Positions 52,205 through 61,958 of a DNA stretch of 64,000 nt are shown piece after piece. This stretch comes from Saitoella complicata NRRL Y-17804 (Eukaryota > Ascomycota > Saitoellomycetes > Saitoellales > Saitoellaceae): positions 248,001-312,000 of the forward strand of contig NW_017566992.1 in assembly GCF_001661265.1 (NCBI RefSeq), written 5' to 3'. The translations under genes were made by a program, and so were the position numbers. Within the stretch, counting starts at the first letter, position 1; every line of letters begins with the position of its first letter. Under the pieces are notes generated by a model. That model was not told where the DNA came from. It was given only the letters and a program-made list of their open reading frames with translations, and ran no database searches.

Positions 52205-55200
52205 ATGCAGAGAATAGCTGCTGCGAGGCGTCGCGTCCTGACAACATGCTCCTTGTCGGGCAAATCAGTGCTGTTAGCTGGCCGCCTGTCAGTGGCATCC
52301 TCGGCATCCGTCGCTCTTCGTCAAACTCGCTTACAGTCGACCACCGCTGCTAGCTCCTTTGCATCGTCGCAACAAACTATCGAAATCCCTAAGAAAACCG
52401 ACGATGATTTCATTATTGTTCGCCACAAGGATATGCCTGGCTCAAGCGGTCGCGATAATTTTACGGCCAAGGTCCGCGAAAGGAGCGAAGCTTTCTCTAT
52501 CTATTACGCTTGTTTGGCGACAGGCAATGTAGAACGGGCGAAGAGTATCCTTTCAAGGTTGCATAATGTACCGCCTGCGACTGCGATAAAGTTGCACAAC
52601 CAGTACTTGTTTACCTTGGTAGGCGAGTGCGCAAAAGCACAAGACTTGTCACTGATGACCAAATGGTTGGACAAGATGCAGAAGGAGCTCGATATCGTGC
52701 CTAACGAAACCACCTATGCTATTCTTTGCAAGGGTGCTCTAGGCCTGACTGATAAAGACATGAGGGAGATGATGCTGAAGAACTTCGCAGAGATGTTCTT
52801 GAAGAACGGTGGAGTACTTGGCGATATGATTGGTCAAGCTGGAGTTTACAGTGTGGACGACATTAAGGCTTTGATTGATATGTTTGGTCTAAGTGTAGCT
52901 AACATCAAGCAAGGTAGCCGTCAAGTCATCGCAGATGCACTTGCTGCTGCGGAACGTCAAGTCTCGGAGGATGATGTTCAGAATATTGCGGAAGTTGCGC
53001 CTACCAAAGTGTCTGGTCCGGGGATGCACTTGCTGAAACAATCCCTCGCCGCATTGATTGATCCCAATTACTCAGCATCTGAAAATGAAGCTCGCATTCC
53101 ATTCTCCATGCTTGAGAGCTACGAACGTCAAAAAATCCTGGAAGAGTCTGCCTTGGATGCTGCAGTTGCAAGATGGAAGCATGACCACGAAACGACGGTC
53201 AATCGCGGAAAGTTGAATCCATTGAAGAAGTCACTTAACGCTTTGCTTTGGGAATGGCATCAGGCGTTGGTCCCGTTAATCGAGGACGAAGTTCGCAGAT
53301 GTAAGGAGGCCCAAAAAAACACTACTGCGGCAAGCGGAGCTGACGTGGACCGTCTGGCGTATGGACCATGTCTGTTGCTTCTGTCCCCCGAGCAGTTAAG
53401 TACCATTACAATCCTGGAACTTCTCCGTCTTCAAGGTACAGGTGGTGTTGCGGAGGGCATGAGAGTCGCGCGTGCCGTTCTCAGTCTCGGAAAGCAGGTG
53501 GAGAGTGAGGCCCAGGCCGACATGTTGAAGGAACAGGCAGACAATGGCATCCTTGTCGGCGACATGAAAACGATCTTTAGCAATGAAAAAGCCTTTGCCC
53601 TCGCAAAAGCGAAAGCCAAAGCACGTGCAAAAGGCGATATGGCGACTCCGGACACTGAATGGAGACCCGATTGGCCTCATACACTACGTGCCCGTGTTGG
53701 CTCCGTTCTCATATCGTTGTTGATGCATGTCGCGAAAGTTCCCAATGAGGCCGATGACAGCGTTACAGGCGAGAAGCTTGTGGAAGTAACACCTGCTTTC
53801 TATCACGCATATCAGTATTCCAACGGTAAGAAGCTCGGTGTCATCAAAATGCACCCTGCTCTCATGCGCCACCTCGGCACCGATCCCATGCGCGGTAACG
53901 TACACCCTCGGTTGTTGCCCATGGTTGTTCCTCCTCGTCCTTGGCTATCTTGGAATAATGGTGGTTATCTTAGAGCCAAAACGCGTGTCATGCGTACTAG
54001 AGATGCGCCTGAGCAATTGCTCTACCTAAAAAAGGCTTCAGATCGGGGTGATTTGGATCTTGTGTTTGCCGGTCTGGATGTTCTGGGCCGCACTGCATGG
54101 GCAATTAATCGAAGAGTCTTAGATGTGGCTGTAACGGTTTGGAATACTGGTGAAGCCATTGCTTCTATACCCGCTACCGACACAAATTTTGAGTACCCAT
54201 CGGAGCCTCCGCCAGACTGCGATCCCGCAATCAGGGCCATGTACGTGAGGAAGTGTAAGGAAGTGGCGCATGCTAATCAGAACAAGCATTCTCTTCGCTG
54301 CGATGTGAACTACAAGCTGGAGATTGCCCGAGCCTTCGTGAATGAGAAGATGTACTTTCCGCACAATATCGACTTCCGTGGGCGCGCGTATCCCATTCCT
54401 CCACACTTCAATCACCTTGGCAATGACTTGTGTCGAGGTCTTCTGGTCTTCCACGAAGGGAAAGAACTGGGAGAGGAGGGCTTGAGGTGGCTCAAAATTC
54501 ACATGGCAAACGTTCGTGGATTTGACAAAGCGAGCTTCAGTGAGCGTGCAGCATATACCATGGAGAATTTGGAACATATCTTTGATTCCGCCGATAAACC
54601 TTTGGGCGGTAAAAGATGGTGGCTGGAAGCCGAAGATCCATGGCAATGTTTAGCTACCTGCTTCGAGCTGGCTGATGCTTTGAGGTCGCCCAATCCCGAG
54701 AAATACATCTCTCGAATGCCCGTGCACCAGGACGGTACATGCAACGGGTTGCAACATTATGCAGCATTAGGTGGTGATATTGTTGGAGCAAAGCAAGTCA
54801 ACCTTGAACCTAGCGACTCACCTCAGGACGTTTACACCGGTGTCGCAAACCTTGTCGCGGCTGAGGTTGAGAGAGATGCGGCCGCCGGGAATAGCAACGC
54901 TCAGGAACTGGTGGGTAAGATTACCAGGAAGGTTGTCAAGCAGACTGTTATGACCAACGTTTATGGTGTTACATGGATTGGTGCGCGTGATCAGATTGAG
55001 GGTCAACTTAGGGACGTCGGTATTCCTGACGACCGTGCCTTCGTTCTGGCAGCGTACGTTACGAAGATCGTCTTCTCGGCCATGAAGAGTATGTTTTCGG
55101 GCGCTCACATGATTCAGGATTGGTTGTCTGACGCTGCCAAGATTATTGCCAAGGCCCACCCTATCGATGCGGACGATGATACCAACATGACTGCTGTCAT

Positions 55201-55894
55201 TTGGACTACACCCCTGAACTTGCCAGTCGTTCAACCTTACCGCAAGATTTCGCGTAAACAAATCAAGACCAACTTGCAGACAGTGTTTATTTCCAACCCG
55301 GATGCCATGAACGAGGTTGATGTCAGGAAGCAGCGTACCGCGTTCCCGCCTAACTTTATCCATTCGCTGGATGCGACCCACATGCTAATGTCTGCCCTCG
55401 CCACCTCCGAAGCAGGTATTACCTTCGCTGCCGTGCACGATTCTTACTGGACGCATGCCTCTGATGTGGATAAGATGAACGTCATGCTCCGGGACGCGTT
55501 CGTTCGATTGCACCAGGACGATATCATGGGTAACCTGAAACGAGAGTTCGAGGAGCGGTACAAGGGATACAAGACGCAAATGTCTGCTTTGGCTGATTCG
55601 GCGGAGGGTAAGGCAGTCTTGGCCCAGCGAGCCTCCAAGAGCCGTACGAAGTCTACGGAGGCCGATGTTGCCGATGTTGCCGATGTTGCCGATGTTGCCG
55701 ATGTTGCTGACGTTGCTGACGTTGCTGAAGCCGCGTCGCCGACTTCGGCTGTGGAGGCTATGTTCGCTGAGGAAGCAGCGCCGAAGAAAAACAAGTCGGT
55801 GAAATGGTGGGGTGATCTCGTGTTCCGCCCCTTGCCAGCAAAGGGTGAATGGGACGTGCAGAACCTGAAGCAGTCACAGTACTTCTTTTCGTAG
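52205..55894 (+). CDS. RPO41: Mitochondrial DNA-directed RNA polymerase
   Basis: Single-subunit T7-like polymerase that transcribes mitochondrial DNA. Intronless, 1229 residues. Arg-rich presequence (MQRIAAARRRVLTT), then an N-terminal domain with PPR-like helices. Polymerase motifs: DFRGRAYPIPPHFNHLGND (about 722), motif A PVHQDGTCNGLQHYAALGGD (about 838), motif B KQTVMTNVYGVTW (about 913), PNFIHSLDATHM and motif C AAVHDSYWTHA (about 1075), with both catalytic Asp present. The C-terminal foot YFFS is kept as in human POLRMT. Between motif C and the foot is a run of seven Ala-Asp-Val units encoded by a 9-base tandem repeat. The ATG at 52205 was preferred to an upstream TTG. Confidence 0.97.
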   Translation: MQRIAAARRRVLTTCSLSGKSVLLAGRLSVASSASVALRQTRLQSTTAASSFASSQQTIEIPKKTDDDFIIVRHKDMPGSSGRDNFTAKVRERSEAFSIYYACLATGNVERAKSILSRLHNVPPATAIKLHNQYLFTLVGECAKAQDLSLMTKWLDKMQKELDIVPNETTYAILCKGALGLTDKDMREMMLKNFAEMFLKNGGVLGDMIGQAGVYSVDDIKALIDMFGLSVANIKQGSRQVIADALAAAERQVSEDDVQNIAEVAPTKVSGPGMHLLKQSLAALIDPNYSASENEARIPFSMLESYERQKILEESALDAAVARWKHDHETTVNRGKLNPLKKSLNALLWEWHQALVPLIEDEVRRCKEAQKNTTAASGADVDRLAYGPCLLLLSPEQLSTITILELLRLQGTGGVAEGMRVARAVLSLGKQVESEAQADMLKEQADNGILVGDMKTIFSNEKAFALAKAKAKARAKGDMATPDTEWRPDWPHTLRARVGSVLISLLMHVAKVPNEADDSVTGEKLVEVTPAFYHAYQYSNGKKLGVIKMHPALMRHLGTDPMRGNVHPRLLPMVVPPRPWLSWNNGGYLRAKTRVMRTRDAPEQLLYLKKASDRGDLDLVFAGLDVLGRTAWAINRRVLDVAVTVWNTGEAIASIPATDTNFEYPSEPPPDCDPAIRAMYVRKCKEVAHANQNKHSLRCDVNYKLEIARAFVNEKMYFPHNIDFRGRAYPIPPHFNHLGNDLCRGLLVFHEGKELGEEGLRWLKIHMANVRGFDKASFSERAAYTMENLEHIFDSADKPLGGKRWWLEAEDPWQCLATCFELADALRSPNPEKYISRMPVHQDGTCNGLQHYAALGGDIVGAKQVNLEPSDSPQDVYTGVANLVAAEVERDAAAGNSNAQELVGKITRKVVKQTVMTNVYGVTWIGARDQIEGQLRDVGIPDDRAFVLAAYVTKIVFSAMKSMFSGAHMIQDWLSDAAKIIAKAHPIDADDDTNMTAVIWTTPLNLPVVQPYRKISRKQIKTNLQTVFISNPDAMNEVDVRKQRTAFPPNFIHSLDATHMLMSALATSEAGITFAAVHDSYWTHASDVDKMNVMLRDAFVRLHQDDIMGNLKREFEERYKGYKTQMSALADSAEGKAVLAQRASKSRTKSTEADVADVADVADVADVADVADVAEAASPTSAVEAMFAEEAAPKKNKSVKWWGDLVFRPLPAKGEWDVQNLKQSQYFFS
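55661..55723 (+). repeat. Coding 9-base minisatellite (7 units) in RPO41
   Basis: Five perfect GCCGATGTT units are followed by two GCTGACGTT variants, encoding (Ala-Asp-Val)7. The frame is always kept because the unit is a multiple of three. Confidence 0.9.
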
Positions 55895-56189
55895 ATAATC
55901 AGGGGCCTATAGCTATACCTACAGGTAGGTAGCTATAGGGTACATCTGCATAGATTCAGGTGGTCAAAATTAGAAGCTGCAATTCTTTACACTCAACTCG
56001 ATTGCGAAGCAAGTCTCATGCTGGCTACATACGTATACCTAGCCTTTTCTCCCTGCAGCGGCAGCTGTTTCATGGTCTTTGAATTTGGGGCTTTGCAATT
56101 GAATGCATACGTACAGCGTGGTAACCAGCAACAGCAGCACAGAATCTGAACCCTGCGACGACCCGACGACAGTATGATTTGCTCTAATC

Positions 56190-57152
56190 CTACGCCCGTC
56201 CGAAACTAACTGACCGGCGATACTTGCTCCTCCCCGATAAACCGGTTGAACGAAATAAAGGAAGCGCCGTTAACCATCTCTCCAGTGTCATGCTGGGTGT
56301 TTCGCCTGCACTGAACGACCGCTCTTGACCAATTCCATGATCCTTGACGACCTGCTTAGCATAACTGAGCACCACCAAGACAAAATAGGCTTTGACGGCC
56401 CAGAAAAAACAAATAGCCATAATACTTGACAAGCTTTCTGGCTGTAAAACACCCTTGCCCACTCCTGGTACGCCAATACTAGAGGGCGTAACGGCCAAGT
56501 CGGCATTCTCGCCCGTCGCACCAGGAGTAGGCACAACGTGAACCTCCTCCACAGTATGAGCTGGATCGGTAAAACCAGCAACGTCCTGGACCATCTTGTC
56601 GCCGGCGCCGGTTGAACTTGACTTGGACAGAATGAGGAACCAGGTTGTTGCAAACATGACGGTATATGCTATGTTGATAATCGAATCAACGACAAAGGCG
56701 TATGCATACACCAGTGTCGGAAGAGGTTTCTCCTGTTTTTGCACAACTCAGCACGTACACAGGCACACGATGGACGATAGTTACCCTTTGAACGTTCTTC
56801 AAGCACCAAGAAAAGAAAACAGCAGCGAGTATTGAGTACACGTACATGCTCATCTGCCATGCTGAGATTTGAGCCCCTAGGAGATAATCAGGAGGCAGTT
56901 CACAGCATAAAAGCAAAATCGTACCTGTAAAGACAGCCAGAAACCCATAGAACCCTGCAGCCTTGTTGAGAATGGTAAACATGGTGATCAATTCAACTCC
57001 CGTGCGTAAGTTGTACATGCCGAGGAACCTCTGTTCGACGGTGATTATTAGTCGCCTACACCTTTCAGACTTTTCGTAGATGGACATAGACGTACCCTGG
57101 GCAAGCGAAAGAAGGGGCGAATGGAAGCAGTGAGCTTCGTTGCATTGGACAT
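56190..57152 (-). CDS. KEI1: Inositol phosphorylceramide synthase regulatory subunit KEI1
   Basis: Golgi membrane partner of Aur1, the enzyme making inositol phosphorylceramide. Exons 57152-57096, 57030-56925, 56876-56785 and 56732-56190 give 265 residues (yeast 221). Typical start: RLPRRFLGMYNLRTGVELIT spliced across intron 1, then NKAAGFYGFLAVFTG across intron 2. Transmembrane stretches follow (MYVYSILAAVFFSWCL; FVVDSIINIAYTVMFATTWF; IMAICFFWAVKAYFVLVVLSYA). A luminal loop rich in Gly, Pro and Val lies between the last two, and a basic cytosolic tail (RSKYRRSVSFGRA) follows. Four TM segments and the N-terminal motif match the Kei1 family. Each intron is 51-65 bases. Confidence 0.88.
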
Positions 57153-57380
57153 GGTGGTCAACTGCCACTGGGAGTGTATGCTGGTCAAGTGGGATGTATG
57201 CTGCTACTGCTACTGGGACTGTTTGAACGGGCTTGCATGCTACAGTATCGACGTCGGCCGCGCAGGGGTTGCGTTCACCCCGCGCCCCCATACGGTTGCT
57301 ACAGGTATACGGTATACGGTACCAACCACCACACCAATCGCAAACACCAGCTGGGCATTCAATAGCATTCAACAGCATTC

Positions 57381-58169
<789 letters not shown>

Positions 58170-58557
58170 GAAGGAAGGGATATTGGAAGTGGTCCTATTG
58201 TAGGGCAACCGTCGTTCAGGGGGTGGGTATCGAGACACAATACAGATGTCAAAATTCAGGAATATACCACTACATCGTTATTCGATCCTCATTCTCCGAG
58301 CATATGCATGCAAGAGTAGAAACGGTACCATTGCAGAATAGCATTGCTAAAAAACCATCTAAAGAATGAATATACAGATGCTGCCCAGGCCAGAAAGGTA
58401 TGGATCGCTGAAAGCGGCAACAATTGCTGCTGCTGCTGCTGCTGCACTGGCCCAGAAATGCCTATAAGAATACATACCACAGCCTAGAAGAGAATGACCG
58501 AACGCCTATACCTAAAAAGAGCAAACAAGAAATTTCAAACCATTATGTCCTCGCCCC
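58170..58557. other. Convergent intergenic region with a (TGC)7 microsatellite
   Basis: 388 bases between the stops of YPT6 and the tRNA-binding gene. It contains seven TGC units at 58425-58445. No gene is seen. Confidence 0.5.
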
Positions 58558-59736
58558 TCAACAGATTTTGCCGCCTTCAACGCCGGGGCAAAAGCACTCC
58601 CCCTTCCCTTCAATGTACAATTTCCTTCCATCCCACCTCCCGAGGCTATCATTGCCTACGGTGAAACCTCCAACAATCTCCTCCCAGACAGTCTCCTTTT
58701 TCCCAAGCACCTTCGGCGGAAGAGGCGCCGCAGCAGGGATCTTCCCCGAGGCTGTCTCAGCGGCTTCAACAGCGTGGATTTGCGCGGTGCCAGGAAGAAC
58801 CATCCCCTCAACAACCACCCTCTCACCAACCCGAGCTTCAGTAGGGGGCTCCAACAAACGGACAACCTCACCTCCCTCATCTTCCCGGACACCACACAAA
58901 ATCATACCTTCAGACTTGATGCCACGAAGTTTCTTAGCAGGCAGGTTCGCGACGACAACTACCGTTTTACCCGTCATCTCATCTCCATTCGGATAAAACT
59001 TCTTCAAACCAGATAAGATAGTGCGCTCACAAGTAGCTGACGAAGAAAGTCGGATTGTGTGGACCCAGAGATGAGGGGCTGTCGGATGCGGCGTGGTAGA
59101 TGTAACACACCCAACCAAGAGATGAAGACGATACATAGGATGAGCGGGGGGAAGATTCAACGTCTGCGGGCCCTTCGTCGCTTCCATTGGCTTCGCCAGT
59201 GCGCCCTCAGCGGGCGTTTCATCAGCATCCGAGATGAGCGAAGCGATGTGAGAAGAAAGCTGTTCCTGGGAAACCTTCGACGCGGCAACGGTAGAAAAGA
59301 GCATCTGCTGGACAAACCCTCTCGAGGATGCTGCGCCAGACCAAATGCTCATATTGACGTCCATTTGCTTGGAAGGCGTGCCGGCACACGGTCCAACTTG
59401 CTGGCTCGAAGGCGCTGCGTTCACAAGAGATTCATGAGCTACCATCTTGTCCAAAGAAGAACTTAGCTCGAAATTTGTCATCACTGGTGTTCCAGGGATG
59501 GTTCGCGGTGCCGGAGACGAGTAAATCGGCTTCACAGAAAACGTCGTAAAAGCAGAGGCATTGCGACGATGACGGGTAGGGGTACCGCAAACAGGAGCAG
59601 GAGGGGCCTGAGTCAAAGCAGGGATAACAGAAGAAGTAGAGTGCCTAGCGGGGGAGATCACCGGCTTTCCAAGGGAGAGTGATGCGGATCGAATATGACG
59701 ACGGTAAAACGCAGACTTTGAAGGAGAAGCGGACAT
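58558..59736 (-). CDS. tRNA-binding (EMAPII/Arc1-like OB-fold) protein
   Basis: Intronless, 392 residues from the ATG at 59736. The C-terminal half is a tRNA-binding OB domain of the Arc1p/AIMP1/EMAPII and bacterial Trbp111 type: LHLLVGCVTSTTPHPTAPHL, CERTILSGLKKFYPNGDEM, GKTVVVVANLPAKKLRGIKS and EGMILCGVRE. An EMAPII-like C-terminal extension ends CFCPGVEGGKIC. The N-terminal half is Ser/Pro-rich (SPARHSTSS, RNASAFTTFS), followed by a helical stretch (QLSSHIASLISDAD). It has no recognisable GST-like domain such as Arc1p uses to hold MetRS and GluRS. The basic N-terminus (RRHIRSASLSLGK) might be a mitochondrial signal. It probably aids aminoacylation by presenting tRNA. Confidence 0.8.
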   Translation of the reverse strand: MSASPSKSAFYRRHIRSASLSLGKPVISPARHSTSSVIPALTQAPPAPVCGTPTRHRRNASAFTTFSVKPIYSSPAPRTIPGTPVMTNFELSSSLDKMVAHESLVNAAPSSQQVGPCAGTPSKQMDVNMSIWSGAASSRGFVQQMLFSTVAASKVSQEQLSSHIASLISDADETPAEGALAKPMEATKGPQTLNLPPAHPMYRLHLLVGCVTSTTPHPTAPHLWVHTIRLSSSATCERTILSGLKKFYPNGDEMTGKTVVVVANLPAKKLRGIKSEGMILCGVREDEGGEVVRLLEPPTEARVGERVVVEGMVLPGTAQIHAVEAAETASGKIPAAAPLPPKVLGKKETVWEEIVGGFTVGNDSLGRWDGRKLYIEGKGECFCPGVEGGKIC

Positions 59737-60015
59737 AGCTCGGCGGGGAAACAAGATGCAGCGGATCAGAAGCGCGACTGTAAGATCAAACTCCCTTTTG
59801 ATCTTCAGAAGGCCTGCGCCGATTCTCGGCCTTGAGGTGCGGATGCTTGGTTTCGTCAATTTAGGATTTTTTGAGGCGCGCAGATATTACATCCACGGTT
59901 ATATACAGCAACATTGCAATTGCTGCAGCAGCCAGCAAGCTGAGATGGGTACCTCTTACGCTGAAGTGCGCTATTCGAGTAGCAATAGGATACATTCAGT
60001 AGAGTATTTCACGAG

Positions 60016-61202
60016 TTACACCAAGATCCGTCGCAGACCCTCAACCCCAGCTTCCACCTTCACACGCGTGACTGGACAACAACCCTTATCCTCCAGCCAT
60101 CGGTACGCACAAGTATAGCAGAAAACATACCCAGTCGGAATCATAGTCGGGTTTGTATGAGGGTTCCCACACAACCCGCATTTGCTGGAGTCACCCTCGT
60201 TCTTTAGAGCGTCAGGTGCGGGGTCTGAGGCCACTGGGGACGGAGGAGGTAATGCGATGGAAGACGATGCTTCCGCACTGAGCTGCTTCGCGAATGGGGA
60301 AGCTTGCCACCATTCCAAGAACTTGAGGAAGAACATGGCTGCTGGTAGGACGATCTTCAGACCGTCTAGCAACTTTGGGAGCAGCAGTCGCTGTGCAACG
60401 AGAGGGTTGAATAATGATAATCCAATATTGGGTGGTACTGGTCGAGATGCCCTGGCTGGTGGAGGAGGGGTAAGATCTGACGGGCCTGCTCTCCTGATCC
60501 TTACCCCCGTAAGAGCCAGCCATGGTGTATGAAATGCCGATTTATCGAATAGATATGCTATGTTGTAGGCTAGGACACTGATGTAATATGCTGCGTTAAG
60601 CGATGGGTACACCAGGATGAATGTTTGGCGCAAGGCTCTTCGGAGTTTTTGTATTCTTGACGCAGACTCTTCCGTTCCGCGATTTCTGACGAAACCAGCA
60701 CCCAGTATAGAAGCACCAGCTTCTACTTCATAGAGGTCATCGAGTTTCGCTTTGATGTACGGTATACCAACCAGTACAAACAAGGATTTCCACACGTCCC
60801 TGTCTCTAAGCTTCAAGGCTTTCGCCAGAAGACCTGGCTGACAAGCCGCCGCCCGTGAAAACTTGATCTGAGGGCTGCGTTCGCGCATCAGGCCGTAAAA
60901 GTTTTCCGCGAACGAACCATTCCATTGCTTCAGATAATGCCTTTCGATCAACAGCATCAAGCCAGCGTAGAATTCGTCATGTTTGTTGACGATTCGTAGT
61001 AGGTATCGCGGGTACCGTTGTGCATAGAACTATGAATGGTAAGCGGAAGTCGAAACGGAGGGAATCCAGCACGTACAGCAAGGATGTAGCGCAGTGCCGG
61101 TTGCAAGAGATCACGCAGCTGGTCGACAGCAATGAGTTCGAAGAGAGATGGCCTGTATGGATCGATGTCTCCAGCGCCTGAAATGTTTGACAAGAACTCC
61201 AT
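60016..61202 (-). CDS. PEX12: Peroxisomal RING ubiquitin ligase subunit PEX12
   Basis: Peroxisome membrane protein that with PEX2 and PEX10 ubiquitinates the import receptor PEX5. Exons 61202-61077 and 61029-60016, with a 47-base intron, give 379 residues (yeast 399). The start MEFLSNISGAGDIDPYRPSLFEL matches the family opening (split here: 23 residues in two pieces, MEFLSNISG and DPYRPSLFEL). Conserved YLLRIVNKHDEFYAGLM-like and LLIERHYLKQWNGSFAENFY segments follow, with hydrophobic spans near SLNAAYYISVLAYNIAYLFD. The C-terminal RING of reduced cysteine content has CGLCGNPH, FCYTCAYRWLED and CCPVTRVKV. It is divergent from the DUF202 gene. Confidence 0.93.
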
Positions 61203-61357
61203 TGTCGTTGATCAATTGCGGGGAGTTCTGGTTCTCGGGGTGCACATGCATGAACAAACCCCACGTTCAATGCAACCTTATTTCAACCCAGCACGCAATT
61301 CATTCAACATGATGTTATCTGCTGGTAAGTCCCCCTTCAATTGCAATGTGATAAACC

Positions 61358-61858
61358 ATGGAATGTATGTTCAACAGATCGCTAATCGTCGTATGGAACG
61401 AAGGCTCATCCGCTAGAGACCATTGTGCGAACGAACGGACATTTCTCTCATGGCTAAGGCTGTCTCTCACTCTGACCTTGGTCGGACTCGCCTTTGTGCT
61501 AAAGTTTGATCTGAACGCTATTGATGAGCCGTCACATGAAGAGCGGACTCTGGCTCTGCCGTTGGGCTACACCTTCATCGCATTGGCAATCCTGTCCGTG
61601 GGCGTGGGATTAGCCAACTACCTGCGGCTGTTGAGTCTCCTTGTACGGAAGGCCGCCATCGTACAGCCAAACAAGTGGATAACAGGCGTCGCCTTTGGCA
61701 TAGGCACTGTCATCGCGTCCGTGTCGGTGCGTTTCATCCCAGTCGTCACCACGAGTCGGGCTAACACATTTCTCCCTACAGATCTTCTTGATGGCAACAC
61801 ATTTCGAAACAGGGACATGATCACGAAAATCATCTTTTTATTCAATTATTACTCATAG
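61358..61858 (+). CDS. DUF202 family small membrane protein
   Basis: 166 residues from the ATG at 61358. The core is the DUF202/YidH pattern: EGSSARDHCANERTFLSWLR, then hydrophobic LTLTLVGLAFVLKF, then PLGYTFIALAILSVGVGLANY, and a third span GVAFGIGTVIASVSVRFIP. Three transmembrane helices and the ARDH..NERTFL..LR motif are those of fungal DUF202 proteins, which lie in vacuolar or other internal membranes and are related to the VTC transmembrane module. The start is uncertain. Upstream ATGs (61249, 61310) are followed by a GT donor-like sequence, but splicing to the CAG at 61376 would meet a stop, so the local ATG was used. Confidence 0.78.
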   Translation: MECMFNRSLIVVWNEGSSARDHCANERTFLSWLRLSLTLTLVGLAFVLKFDLNAIDEPSHEERTLALPLGYTFIALAILSVGVGLANYLRLLSLLVRKAAIVQPNKWITGVAFGIGTVIASVSVRFIPVVTTSRANTFLPTDLLDGNTFRNRDMITKIIFLFNYYS

Positions 61859-61958
61859 ATCATTTTCCGCACAGCGTCAAACTAGGGTATTAATGATGTA
61901 AATCCTACAAAAACTCCATCCAAAGACGACACAACCACTTCTCTCGCAACAACAACAT

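Noticed and set aside
58425-58445. (TGC)7 microsatellite as a possible coding glutamine or alanine tract
   Set aside because: Lies between two convergent stops, outside any supportable gene.
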